DNA of 64,000 bases, taken from Prorocentrum cordatum. Taxonomy: Eukaryota; Sar; Dinophyceae; Prorocentrales; Prorocentraceae. Position numbers and translations under genes: made by a program. Shown here piece by piece: positions 54,990 through 64,000 of this stretch (the stretch's first letter is position 1; each line of letters opens with the position of its first letter). Location: the NCBI GenBank assembly GCA_963575745.1, contig CAUYUJ010014183.1, forward strand, positions 359,051-423,050. The letters run 5' to 3'. Under the pieces are notes generated by a model. It saw nothing but the letters and a program-made list of their open reading frames with translations. It was not told the DNA's origin and searched no databases.

Positions 54990-57140
54990 GTGTTATCGTG
55001 CAGGGCACCGTCGATGTCCGCCTGTAACCCCTTTCACGATCATGCTCAGAAGTAGCAGATTTCGACGTCATCGTATCAAACGAGTCGTTCCTGTTCCTAA
55101 GCATCTTTGGGGGCGAGCTCCAGGCCTACTTGCACAGCAACAGGAGCATTGCTTTGGAGTGGTTGGGATGTACTTTCCACCACGTGTCTCGAAGAAGGGC
55201 CAGACGGCCCATTATGAGAAATCAGTTGCGGCTCTATGTGACTAGTTGCAATGTACTCTCGGGTTCTTTCGTTGTGTGCGAGCAACACCCTTGACGTATG
55301 CTGATGTCAGCGGTAGGTTACCGGTGAGCGGACTCTCGGCAGGACGAACTACTCCAGCTTTTACTTCGCCCTGGAGTTTCTTGGCAGCTTTGGGTCTCGT
55401 GGCAGTCAGTACATACTATCCAAACCCACCTACATTCATAGGGGAAGCGAGAGCCAACTACATTAATAACATATTCGCGCCGAAAGATGGACTTCCCGCT
55501 GTTCAATCGTGGTGTGTGCATACTCGATCAGGTAGACGACTGCATCTCCAGAAGACAACAGACCCGCGAGATCACAGGCCTCTGGTGCTAGGCGCTTCCT
55601 TTCACGCGACGGCCATGCCGTTACCAGCTCGTGGACCTGGTCCCAATGCTGAAGCGCTCTATGAACGCGTGCAGGTGGGCCACAAGCGACAATAATTTGT
55701 TCATGTACTAAATCATCGAGCACAGGAGATGGAGGAGGATTACGGCAAGTGCATGGAGGAGGGCAAGCAAGGTGGATGAGATGAATCGCGTGTTCATGCA
55801 AGTAAGAAAGGATGCCGCTCTCGCTGTGATTACTGAAAGCCCTTGCAAGCGACGAGAAGAAAAGCCAAGCTGAACCGTTGGGAAACCTTCTTGAACAACG
55901 AAGATACCGACGGGAGCAACTAGGACGAGCAGGCAACGCATTCAGAACATATCATGAGACAATGGCCATGAAACATCTCAATTGGAATTCGGCTCGGAAA
56001 TACTGGGGGGGGTGGGGGCAGCCAGGAGCGTCGGGTCGCAGAGTGAGCCAAATCGCTTGAGCAGCGCAACTACGACCTCGCCCATAAACTGCAACGCCTC
56101 CTAGCAACTAAAGGTCGAGAGCCACACAAACGATAAGTTTGAGCAATACCCTGATCTCCCGCTACTGCTGTTGCTTGGCGCAGTCGAATGCAGCTTCCTG
56201 CAGCGCAGAGAGGATGCTCAGCTAGCCCCGCCACTCTGGAGGTCATGAAGCGCGAAATAGATGACCTCCAGAGACCCCCACGTGACGAACTGGATGCTCT
56301 TGGGATGGCAATGACAGGCTATGATAGCATGTCCTCCACTGCGCCTGCCCTTCCATCCCGAATGGACTAATTCAAGGCGTCCCAGGGCTTGAGCGAACTC
56401 GGCCAAGGACCGATCGAGTTCTAGAATAATGCTTTTCCGGGCATGCATCAGACGTTACTTGCCACGTGTCGGCGCTGGAGGCGCACTCCTGTTGCCTGGC
56501 ATGCTGCCCAAGCTGTAAGGCTCCCCAAGACTGCTAAGTTGGACTGCGATGGCGAACGAATTATCATGGTCATGTGTACCCTGGGGCGCTGCTTCCGCTC
56601 GGACGCCCTGAAGAAAAAACATGAAACACCAGACGCCTGGGAACCCCCTGACTGGGTCTACGTGGGACTTCGGGCTCAACGAAGAGAAACCGCCATGACT
56701 AGACAGGTTATAGGCAGCTACTGTATGCAGAAGGAATCTCTCATATGATGAGATGCCACGGCGCCACCAATGCCGCCTGCCCTCAAAGCACAAAGCAGTT
56801 TTACATATTGTCGGTTCATTGTATTGCGACGGGGATCTGGAGCTTTTGGCGGACAGGATCACACGGGGGGTGTTCAAGCTCGAAGATGAGACAGTGTGTT
56901 TCTGGTTGGGACCTGGGACGGGAACTGTTTCCGGTGACACGGGGGGTCACTCGCATCGTCGCGCGCACCTTCTCGCAACCAGTTATGCAGCGCGTCCCTG
57001 ACATGTTTTGTGGAGCTGGATGCCGCATCGCTGTCGAAAGCCGCCTGCCGTGGGATGAGGGAAACGACATGCGTCAAATAGCCTTAACAAGACTCGGGGA
57101 CGGCATCGCGAAGAAACATTTGGAGACAGGACGCGGAGGA
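54990..57140 (+). pseudogene. Decayed LINE: APE-like endonuclease, linker and partial reverse transcriptase
   Basis: Plus-strand pieces in LINE order. HCFGVVGMYFPPRVSKK (about 55148-55200) lies in the endonuclease. TYYPNPPTFIGEARANYINN (about 55410-55470) and then IFAPKD and DPRDHRPLVLG (to about 55600) fit the endonuclease end, with INN where ID is usual. After a linker, WRRTPVAWHAAQAVRLPK (from about 56470) and LDCDGERIIMVMCTLGRCF start the RT region, then LRAQRRETAM. Motif-A-like RCHGATNAA lies near 56750, with G where the aspartate is expected. RITRGVFKLEDE and GPGTGTVSGDTGG follow to about 56945. The copy stops near 57140, before motif C, next to a CTC microsatellite. Multiple shifts are present. 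Confidence 0.62.
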
Positions 57141-57204
57141 TGAGCAGGGCCACTAGCAGCAGGCTCAGCAGGCGAACACACAGCAATCGACGAGGGCAAG
57201 TCGA

Positions 57205-57485
57205 GCTCCTATTCCTCCCCCTCCTCCTCCTCCTTCTCCTCCTCCTCCTCTTCCTTCTCTTCCTCCTCCTCCTCCTCCTCCTCCTCCTCCTCCTCTTCCC
57301 CTCCTTCCACATCCTCCCTGCTCCTCCGCCTCCACCTTCCTCATCCTCCTTCTCCTCCCCCTCCTCCATCCTCCTCCTCCTCCTCCTCCTCCTCCTCCTC
57401 CATCCTCCTCCTCCTCCTCCATCCTCCTCCTTCTCCTCCTCCTTCTTGTTCTCCTTCTCCTCCTCCTTCTCCTCCTCCTCCTCCG
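57205..57485. repeat. CTC/CTT microsatellite
   Basis: About 280 bp of CTC triplets with CTT and CAT variants. It marks the 3' truncation of the preceding LINE. Confidence 0.95.
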
Positions 57486-57879
57486 AGCTGCCGCTAGAGA
57501 TCGAGAGCGGCGGCCAGCTGGCGGCGACAGGAGCCAGTACAGCCCTTCAGTGAACCCAGCATGCAACCAGCTGGGCTTGGGGGGTGGGAGGGGGGGCATG
57601 GCGCTGCGATTGCTAATCTCTGCCTCTGTGCTTCTGTGGCTGCTCTTCTTATCCTGCCTGGGGGAAGGTGACGGAAGTGGGAGCGGGAGGAGGAGGACGG
57701 CCATGGAACGGTGTGCTGCATATAATCCACTTGCATCAGCTGGAGACGTGGGAGCAAACATACGTGCAGAGCTGAAGACGTGAGACTGCGTGCTGGTACG
57801 TGGGTCACAACAACGGGCAGAAATCGGCCGTCCCACCACCCAAGTGCAATTTAATAATCACTGGGGCGTTAAATGTGAT
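57486..57879. other. Unassigned DNA
   Basis: A 62-residue plus frame from 57598 begins with a hydrophobic LLISASVLLWLLFLSCLG stretch resembling a signal peptide, but there is no support for a gene. Confidence 0.35.
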
Positions 57880-59210
57880 AGGGGGACAGGGTCCACGTAC
57901 ACTAACCAAAGTTGCAGATTAGTCATATTGCTAGGGCATAGCTTCCCAAGAACAGCCGACAAGGAAATATGTTGCCCTCCAACGATATTGCAGGGCAGAG
58001 TAGGGGCAGTACGACTCCAGACAACACAGGAAAACTTACTACAAATGGCGGTCTATGTTGTGCCTGCGACGGAAAAACGGAGTGCGGAAACGGCGGACAA
58101 GATATGCACGTGGATCGAAACAATATACGACAAAAGAGGTGTTCATACTACGCTTGTTGTGGGAGGGGATATCAACAACGGCTTCGGGCTTGCTAGGGAT
58201 GAGACGGGCTACATGAGAAGCACGCAGGGGAGGGAAGCAAGGAAAGAACGGCCACGCCCAGAGAAGAGCAACGGAAGAACATGTCGCCAGTTCTGCCAGG
58301 AGAAACAGCAATCTATTGTTACAGCTGATGCCAAGCAACTGCAGCAGACGATGGTTGGAACGAAAGGCGGAGGAGGAATAATCGATCACTTTGACATACC
58401 AGCTGGCTAGCTAGTGCGCGTGATCTAGTGGAGCATTGCAATGCATTGCGAAACGCAAGCAAGCTGTTACAAACGATTCGATCACGATTCCCACATGACT
58501 ACGTACCGGTAGGAACGCAACTTCCGTTGGGATTGAAGTGCCGCAACTACACCAGGATACCTCGGAAGCCACAGTTGGACCGACACCTGTTGATGAGATG
58601 TGCGAGGGAAGGAATTCACAGACAGGGAGGAGCTATTTGAGAGAATAGAGGAGGGGGTGAAGGAGGTGGCCGAGGAGGAGTGGAACGCACCAGCCGCCAG
58701 GAATACCCCAGACAGGTTAGGGATCTAATTGGCAAGTTCGTGCGGTATGCTTTACATGATAATTTCCCAACCAGGCGAAGGAACATACCAGAGTGGCAGC
58801 AGGAGCTAAGAACTGCACGGATGGAGCTGCTGGCAGCAAGGAGGGAGATGAGAGGACGCGAGTGCAGGAGGGATGAGGAGTACGAGGAGGTAAGCGAGCG
58901 GCTGAAGGAGGTGAATGCATTACTGCAAATGTCGAGGAGAGCAGAGGTGAGAAGGAGGAGGCTCGATCTGGTAGGAGAAATATGACATACTTATACGAAG
59001 GGAAGATAAGCGGACATGCGCGAGCTCAGAGTGGAATATGCGAGAGAAGGACATGGGCACCACAAGCGTTACTACTTCGCTCCACGGTGCTACTGGACGG
59101 CAAGCGACTGGGCAAGGGAACGTGGCAAGCCTCCAGAGGAAGGAGGGATGATGTGCAAGGAGGTGGAAGGAGGATGGGAGAAGGTGCGGAGGGACTACGA
59201 GTAAGGGTGT
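57880..59210 (+). pseudogene. Decayed LINE endonuclease and linker
   Basis: GRVGAVRLQTTQENLLQMAV (about 57994-58055) precedes VVGGDINNGFG with the GDxN motif (58165-58175), NGRTCRQFC, and GGGIIDHFDIPAG with a D-H pair (about 58375-58408). This is the order of APE-type endonucleases in LINEs. A linker follows in two other frames: KCRNYTRIPRKPQLDRHLLM (about 58540-58600) and FTDREELFERIEEGVKEV (about 58617-58670). No clear RT motifs were found further on, so the element is truncated or too decayed. Confidence 0.5.
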
Positions 59211-60260
59211 GAGGAGGACGATGAGGAGCTCTTATATGACGATGTTGAGCTACGGCACTTGATGCGAAGCGACAGGGCGGCTATGTTGAACTATGTCAGG
59301 CACGCCAAGCGACGGAGAGCATGGCCGCAGGGGGGGTGTACCCAGCAAAGCATCACTATCGATCTTGGCGCCAGATATTAGCATGAGGGGGGCAACCTGG
59401 GCTTCTGATGTGCTGGCAGTGAGAATGGCACGTGAGGCGGAGGAGGGCGAGGAGGAGAGAGATGTTGAACTCCTGTGGTGGGCTCATTCGGCTTTTCTGG
59501 GTTATGCCAGCCCGTCGGTTTTGAACCCCGTTGGAAGCAGAGGAGGATGAACAAGGGCATCGCAACATTAAGATGGGATGGTCACCAGGAGAGAGCTTAG
59601 GGAGGAGGCAGAGGGAGGAAGGACAGGAGGCGAAGGAAGTGTTGCAGGAGCCACTCTGGTGCTTCGAGCGTGCTGCAGGCGCGGGGGTCGGAGCGAACAA
59701 AGACGTGTATACGGCGCCCTACTTCCAACAACAGGTGGACACATGGTTCTTACTGGTCCGACGGACAAACTGAATGCCACTAGATACATTGAGGGCCCAG
59801 AGCTTTGCCAGTAGCAAAAACAACGGAAGTGGGGGAATACTGCGGCAACGCGTGATGAATAACTATTGCAGCTGGGACATGGCATGGCATCCGGGCATAC
59901 ACAAGAGAGCGAAGGCAGTAACCCGGCAGACTGGTCGAACGGACTAAAACATCGCGGGAGGAAGGAGGATATCCTTCCACTGCAGGCAGCACAATGGCGT
60001 TGCGAAGAGGCCAAAGCATCACATGTGACAGCTAATTTTGATTGCGACAGCGCCTTTGCAAACATAAGCGACCGTTTTGCATGTTGTGACGGAAGAATCG
60101 ACCTTTTTAGCGGGACAGGGGCTCAGATGGGCTTATGCCGAGCGCCCCGCGATTTCTCCGACTGCTAAAACCCAGTGGTGCAGAAGTGGGCCGAGTCGGA
60201 TGACAATTGTGTTTCGCGGCTGCTGTCGGTAATGTGCCCTGTGGCGGGAACAGAAGTGAC
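59211..60260. other. Unassigned, possibly decayed retroelement
   Basis: Frames are short. NFDCDSAFANISDRF (about 60035-60085, plus) resembles an RT motif A region, but no motif B or C follows in any frame. Confidence 0.3.
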
Positions 60261-60261
60261 T

Positions 60262-60337
60262 CGCTTATATACATATATATGTATATATGTATGAATATGT
60301 ATATATACAAATATATATATATATATATAGATATAGG
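60262..60337. repeat. TA-rich microsatellite
   Basis: TATATACATATATATG-type repeat. It resembles the AT tracts at 16770-16825, 40955-41045 and 47185-47220. Confidence 0.9.
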
Positions 60338-60750
60338 CAGCTCGCACATCCTTCACTCCAGCCAGGCTTCTTTGCGTGTGTGAGTGGCGACCACTCCGGT
60401 AGCTTCGAGAGATCGACCCCGAGGGACGTCAAGCCGACAGCACACATCCTGCATTAAGAAGTTGCGTTTGCAGCTTGCTGAGCAGTGCAAGACAGAGGGG
60501 AGAAAGAGAGGAGAGGACACATGACACAACACACCCACAGAGGTACGCGAGAGAGGGAGGGAGGGAGGGAAGACTTGAGCGTGGCAGTTGCGGCGGGATC
60601 CAGGATGGGCTGATTTTGCCTAAGCATGTGACATGTGACAGCTCGCAAACCCTTCATTCCCGCAAGGCTGCTGTTTGTGTGGGTGGCGACCAGGCCGGTA
60701 CCTTCGAGACATCGACGCCGAGGGACGCCAAGCCGAGAGCACACAACCGC
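60338..60750. repeat. Direct repeat pair, about 113 bp each
   Basis: 60338-60452 and 60639-60750 share CAGCTCGCA, CCTTCA, GTGGCGACCA, CCTTCGAGA-ATCGACNCC, GAGGGACG-CAAGCCGA and AGCACACA in order, about 80 percent identical by eye and 187 bp apart. Confidence 0.75.
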
Positions 60751-60929
60751 ACCCGCATGGTGAATTGGTATACCTTCAACGCAGCGAAGAGGAGGAATAT
60801 ATTCAAGAAACCATCGATACGTCTGTCGCAGATTCAATAAACCTTCGAGTCTGTTTATCTTCGAACGATCGCTGCATAGCACGGCCGAACTTCTGAGCGA
60901 AAGCTGTTGGGCATTCAGCAACGAAGCGG

Positions 60930-63447
60930 GTATAGTGAGGACCCTGAGGAGCGTGACCGGATATAACCACATGTGGTTTTGGAGTCTTCGAATAGGTACC
61001 AGATCAAACAGAGCAGCGAATGCCGATATTCAGCAAGGGAAGCGAGTGCCGCGCGGCGACTCTGGTCGCCACGGGGCCCCGAACTGGCACATGTGGAGCT
61101 GGACCTGTTGGGCCGACGGCGCCCGCAACAGCCGGCCCAGCTCAGGAGCGTGCCAAATCGAATTGAATATCCGCAAACGGGCCCCCATGACTCGCCTGCG
61201 CGGTCGAAAGACGGGCACAGTCGAGACCTCCGCGCAGTATCAGCTGGCATTTCGTAAAGTTCAGCCGAAGGTTAGCTCTGGGCACGAGCTGCGTCATCGC
61301 AGACAGGAGCGGGTCTAGATCCGCGAGCACATTCATCAGGCCAAAGAGAAAGTCGTCCACATACGCAAGATTGAAAGATACACGTTGCGAGCATCGATGA
61401 CGCATCCAACGCAGGAGGGGGCCGACCGCCAATGCGCAAAGGAACGTCGACGCAGGGCAACCTTGTTTAACCCCAGCCTAGATCGAAATAGTTTGGAACC
61501 TTCTCCCACCGACCGCGACAATAGCAACATTGTCATCGTGCATCATGCGAAAGAAGCGAACGGGGAAGGCAGGCAACTCCGTGATCTCCAACGCGTGGAA
61601 GAGCCAGGCCTGCGACAAGCTCGGGAACGCCGACGCGAAACCGGTCAGAAGAATGGCAGAGCTCGCGTCGTCGCAGAGGTGCCGCACAAGCCCCCGCGCC
61701 TCCGCCCTCGCCACGTTCTCGATCATGCCCCCGCGTCCAACGCATGTCTGTTCCTTCCCCAGTAAGTCACGCGCGTGCTTCACCGCCAGAGAGACGAGGG
61801 CAGTCGCAAGCAACGTAACATCAGCATTGCTCATACTCAGTGGACGAGTGGAAGCAGGGGCACGCGTCAGTGGGCAGCCAGGCTGGCCCAGCGGGCCAGC
61901 TCCCCTAGGAAGGAAAACCAGCAAACTGCAAAGCATGTCCGCAGGAAGCCGACCGACCTGACCTGTGAACAGTGCCAGGTAGCAGGAGCACAGGACGCGC
62001 GAGGCAGCAGGGGGCCTCCAAACTGCATATGGGACCCCGTCGGGGCCAGGAATGCGGCGGGGGCGCCTGCGTATCATGTCATGCCAAGATGCGCAATCAA
62101 GTTCCCATGCGGCATCGATGGGGAGTGAAGGAAGCGTCTGGGTATGTGGGTTGATTTCGTCCCAAAGCGACTCTGAAACCGAAGAACGCTGGAAAGTCTG
62201 AGCCCAGTGATCACCCAAGACAATGGCCGACCCCTCCAAGGCCCCACAGGGACTACGAGTGGCATCCGTGACCCCGCAACAGCCGGCGGCGCCGATGACG
62301 GGCTGCGAGAGCACGTCGGTGCATATCATCCAAGTCAGCTTGCAGCAAATCCCTTTCGTCCTCCTGCAACGCCTTCAGGTAGAGGCAGTGCGCGTGCCGC
62401 GTTAAACCGCGCAGGTTCATGCAGGCGTACTCTTTATCATAGTGCGCCGCCAGCCGCGGGTGCGCAGTAGCTGCAGAGCGCGCGCGGCGGGGGTCGTCCA
62501 GTATGGCCGCGCGGAGTGCAGACATCGCGCAGAAGCGCCTCTCCTGGCGCGTGCGAGCCTCGCGCGCATGCGCAGACTGCCGAGCAGAGCGACCAGCCAC
62601 AAAAAACATCCGCGGCCAGAGAAAGGCGCCTACAAGCGCCCCAACACTCAGGAATAATCCCCGAGAGCGTCTCCACTGCCTGACTGACCTCAGTCAGCCC
62701 AGCAATCCGCGGAAGAATGATGGGCTGCCTGGGATCGGGTCGGAACCTCTCGGTCGTGGGCTGAACCGGGGCGTGGCCACTCAGCATCAGAGAGTGCCGA
62801 CTGCCAATGGTGGAAATAGAAATGGTTAAGTCTCTGATCAGGGCAAGCGGCAACGAGGTGTATAGACGATCCAGACGGGCAGTTTGCGCGGCCGCACGCC
62901 CCCTTCTTCCCCTTCCGGTGTCTTGATTCTGGCGCAGCTCAGTGAATTGACGGAACAAACGAAGGAACAATCTAGAATGGCGGTTATCCCCGGGAGCGAA
63001 CCCACTTCCATCGCCAGCAAAGCGACCCTCCTCCTCCAGAACAAGATTCCAGTCACCCAGGAGAAAAATACGAGAGAGATCCCCATCTCCATCAGGCAGG
63101 TAGCGAGCAGCGTCGCGCTGAAGAACGCGCGGGGCCCCATCGCACAGGGCAAACGTGTTCGAAGTATCAGGCATGTGCAGATTGTGCACAATCAACTGAA
63201 CATGCTGACCCTTGAGCAGACTCTTCATGATCCTCCCCGCGATCAGTTCCGAGCGCTCGACTGCGGAGAAACAAGAAAGGAAGGGGTGCGATAAGGCCGC
63301 GACGACGCCGCCTTCGCCGGACGAGCCAGGCACGAATGAAGATGCAAAAGCATGGCGAGGTCGTTCACGCTCCAATTCAGTAATGTCACCCCTGCGCCCA
63401 TGCGTCTCCTGAGCTGCTGTAGTGTCGTGCGTGCTGCGCAATCGCAT
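60930..63447 (-). pseudogene. LINE with APE endonuclease and reverse transcriptase, one stop and lost catalytic residues
   Basis: The first ORF (63447-62437) carries an APE-type endonuclease: QETH (E14), HNLH (88-91), LLGDWNL (GDxN, D132), TARLDRLY (D193) and SGHAPV, where the usual SDH aspartate is G224. The RT (62329-61478) has IPGPDGVPYAVWR (93-105), STRPLSMSNAD (161-171) and motif A LLTGFASAFPSLSQ, with G230 in place of the first catalytic aspartate (GGT codon, 61640-61642). A single TAG (61478-61480) then interrupts the frame. The same frame continues with AGVKQGCPAST (motif B) and LAYVDDFLFG (motif C) to 61142. A frame change between 62437 and 62329 separates endonuclease from RT. It is inactive by loss of two catalytic aspartates, yet otherwise well kept. 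Confidence 0.85.
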
Positions 63448-64000
63448 GCGTGTTCTGCGTCGAGCCGAGGCCCTTCATGCAGTGGTTCTGACTGAGGCGA
63501 AAAGCGCATCGGCGTTCCAAGAACAGAGAGACAACGCGGACGGGGGGAGAAAAGGGAACCAAGCAGACAGGGGGGAGAAGGGGCAGAAAAGTCGGGAACA
63601 TCGCCGTGCTCGCAGCCCTCCTCAGCGCGAAAAGGGGCGGCGAAGCTGAATGCCCGCGGCGGCTTGCACTTCTAGAATCAAAGAACTGATTCCGAACTCA
63701 ACAAAGATGTCACGATCGCATGCACAAGAGGCACCCCCAGCCGCATCGACTTGCACCTTAACAGAGGGCACGGGGTCATGTTGGCGCCGCATGATATATG
63801 CAGATCCCCCGGGGCCTGCACTGCCGACGTCATGCCTAGGGGCAAGGGCCTGCGTCAACACCGATCGAACATTTCCAAGCGACAGGAATAGCTGCCTCGA
63901 GATAATACCAGGGTGTCTGCGCAAGCGGAGTGAAAAGGGGGGCATCAGGGTGGAAGGGGGTCGGGCGTAGTCCAGGCACCACCTGAACGCGCGAGGTTAT
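63448..64000. other. 5' flank of the last LINE, no gene assigned
   Basis: Minus frames at 63622-63945 and 63243-63509 have fairly natural composition and may be the N-terminal part of the LINE upstream of its endonuclease. No motif was recognised. Confidence 0.35.

Noticed and set aside
57598-57783. Small plus-strand frame starting with a signal-peptide-like hydrophobic stretch
   Set aside because: Only 62 codons, next to a microsatellite, no domain after the hydrophobic part and no neighbouring exon.
60755-60785. GGTGAATTGGTATACC, resembling a tRNA D-arm
   Set aside because: No matching T-arm box or acceptor pairing follows within 90 bases.

Overview
The window reads as a piece of a large, GC-rich, repeat-dominated nuclear genome, most probably from a dinoflagellate. 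The reasons are the mix of degenerate non-LTR retroelement proteins (some with an APE endonuclease, some with a restriction-like endonuclease), tyrosine-recombinase elements linked to cytosine-methyltransferase-like proteins, kilobase-scale CT, CTC and GAG microsatellites, dense minisatellites and almost no recognisable host genes. No rRNA, tRNA, CRISPR array or bacterial operon was found. The organism call is inference; another large-genome protist alga is possible.

Layout. 1-10.4 kb: minisatellites, one intact minus-strand retroelement ORF (RT plus restriction-like endonuclease, 1340-4198), a decayed minus-strand APE/RT LINE (about 4400-7470), a 73-bp tandem array (7765-8375) and degenerate short repeats. 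10.46-24.49 kb: eight copies of a composite satellite module, in two blocks separated by 4 kb of other repeats. Each module is a leader, 24-bp repeats, several hundred bp of a 16-bp repeat, a spacer, a block of about 40-bp units and a tail. 24.5-28.4 kb: degenerate repeats and unassigned DNA. 28.4-30.5 kb: a C5-methyltransferase-like fragment followed by a tyrosine recombinase, both broken. 30.9-37.3 kb: three copies of a CT-tailed repeat, an open RNase H-bearing retroelement 3' ORF, and a decayed RT/restriction-like-endonuclease element. 37.4-47.6 kb: mostly non-coding low-complexity DNA, inverted repeats and microsatellites, with one fragment of a nucleotidyltransferase-fold protein (about 45.4-45.6 kb, minus) that is the best candidate for a host gene. 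47.6-49.7 kb: an open methyltransferase-like ORF beside a broken tyrosine recombinase. 49.7-63.5 kb: a graveyard of LINE copies, two head-to-tail on minus (49.7-54.2 kb), two on plus (55.0-59.2 kb), one on minus (60.9-63.4 kb).

Apart from the intact 1340-4198 ORF, the methyltransferase-like ORF at 47629-48456 and the RNase H ORF at 31320-33461, the coding regions carry frameshifts, stops or lost catalytic residues. Very long open frames between 10.5 and 24.3 kb are a side effect of a 16-bp unit that has no stop in any of six frames; they are not annotated as genes. No promoter, ribosome-binding site or terminator could be assigned. The most notable features are the recurrence of methyltransferase-like sequence beside tyrosine recombinases at two loci and the hierarchical satellite with a hairpin at its module junctions.
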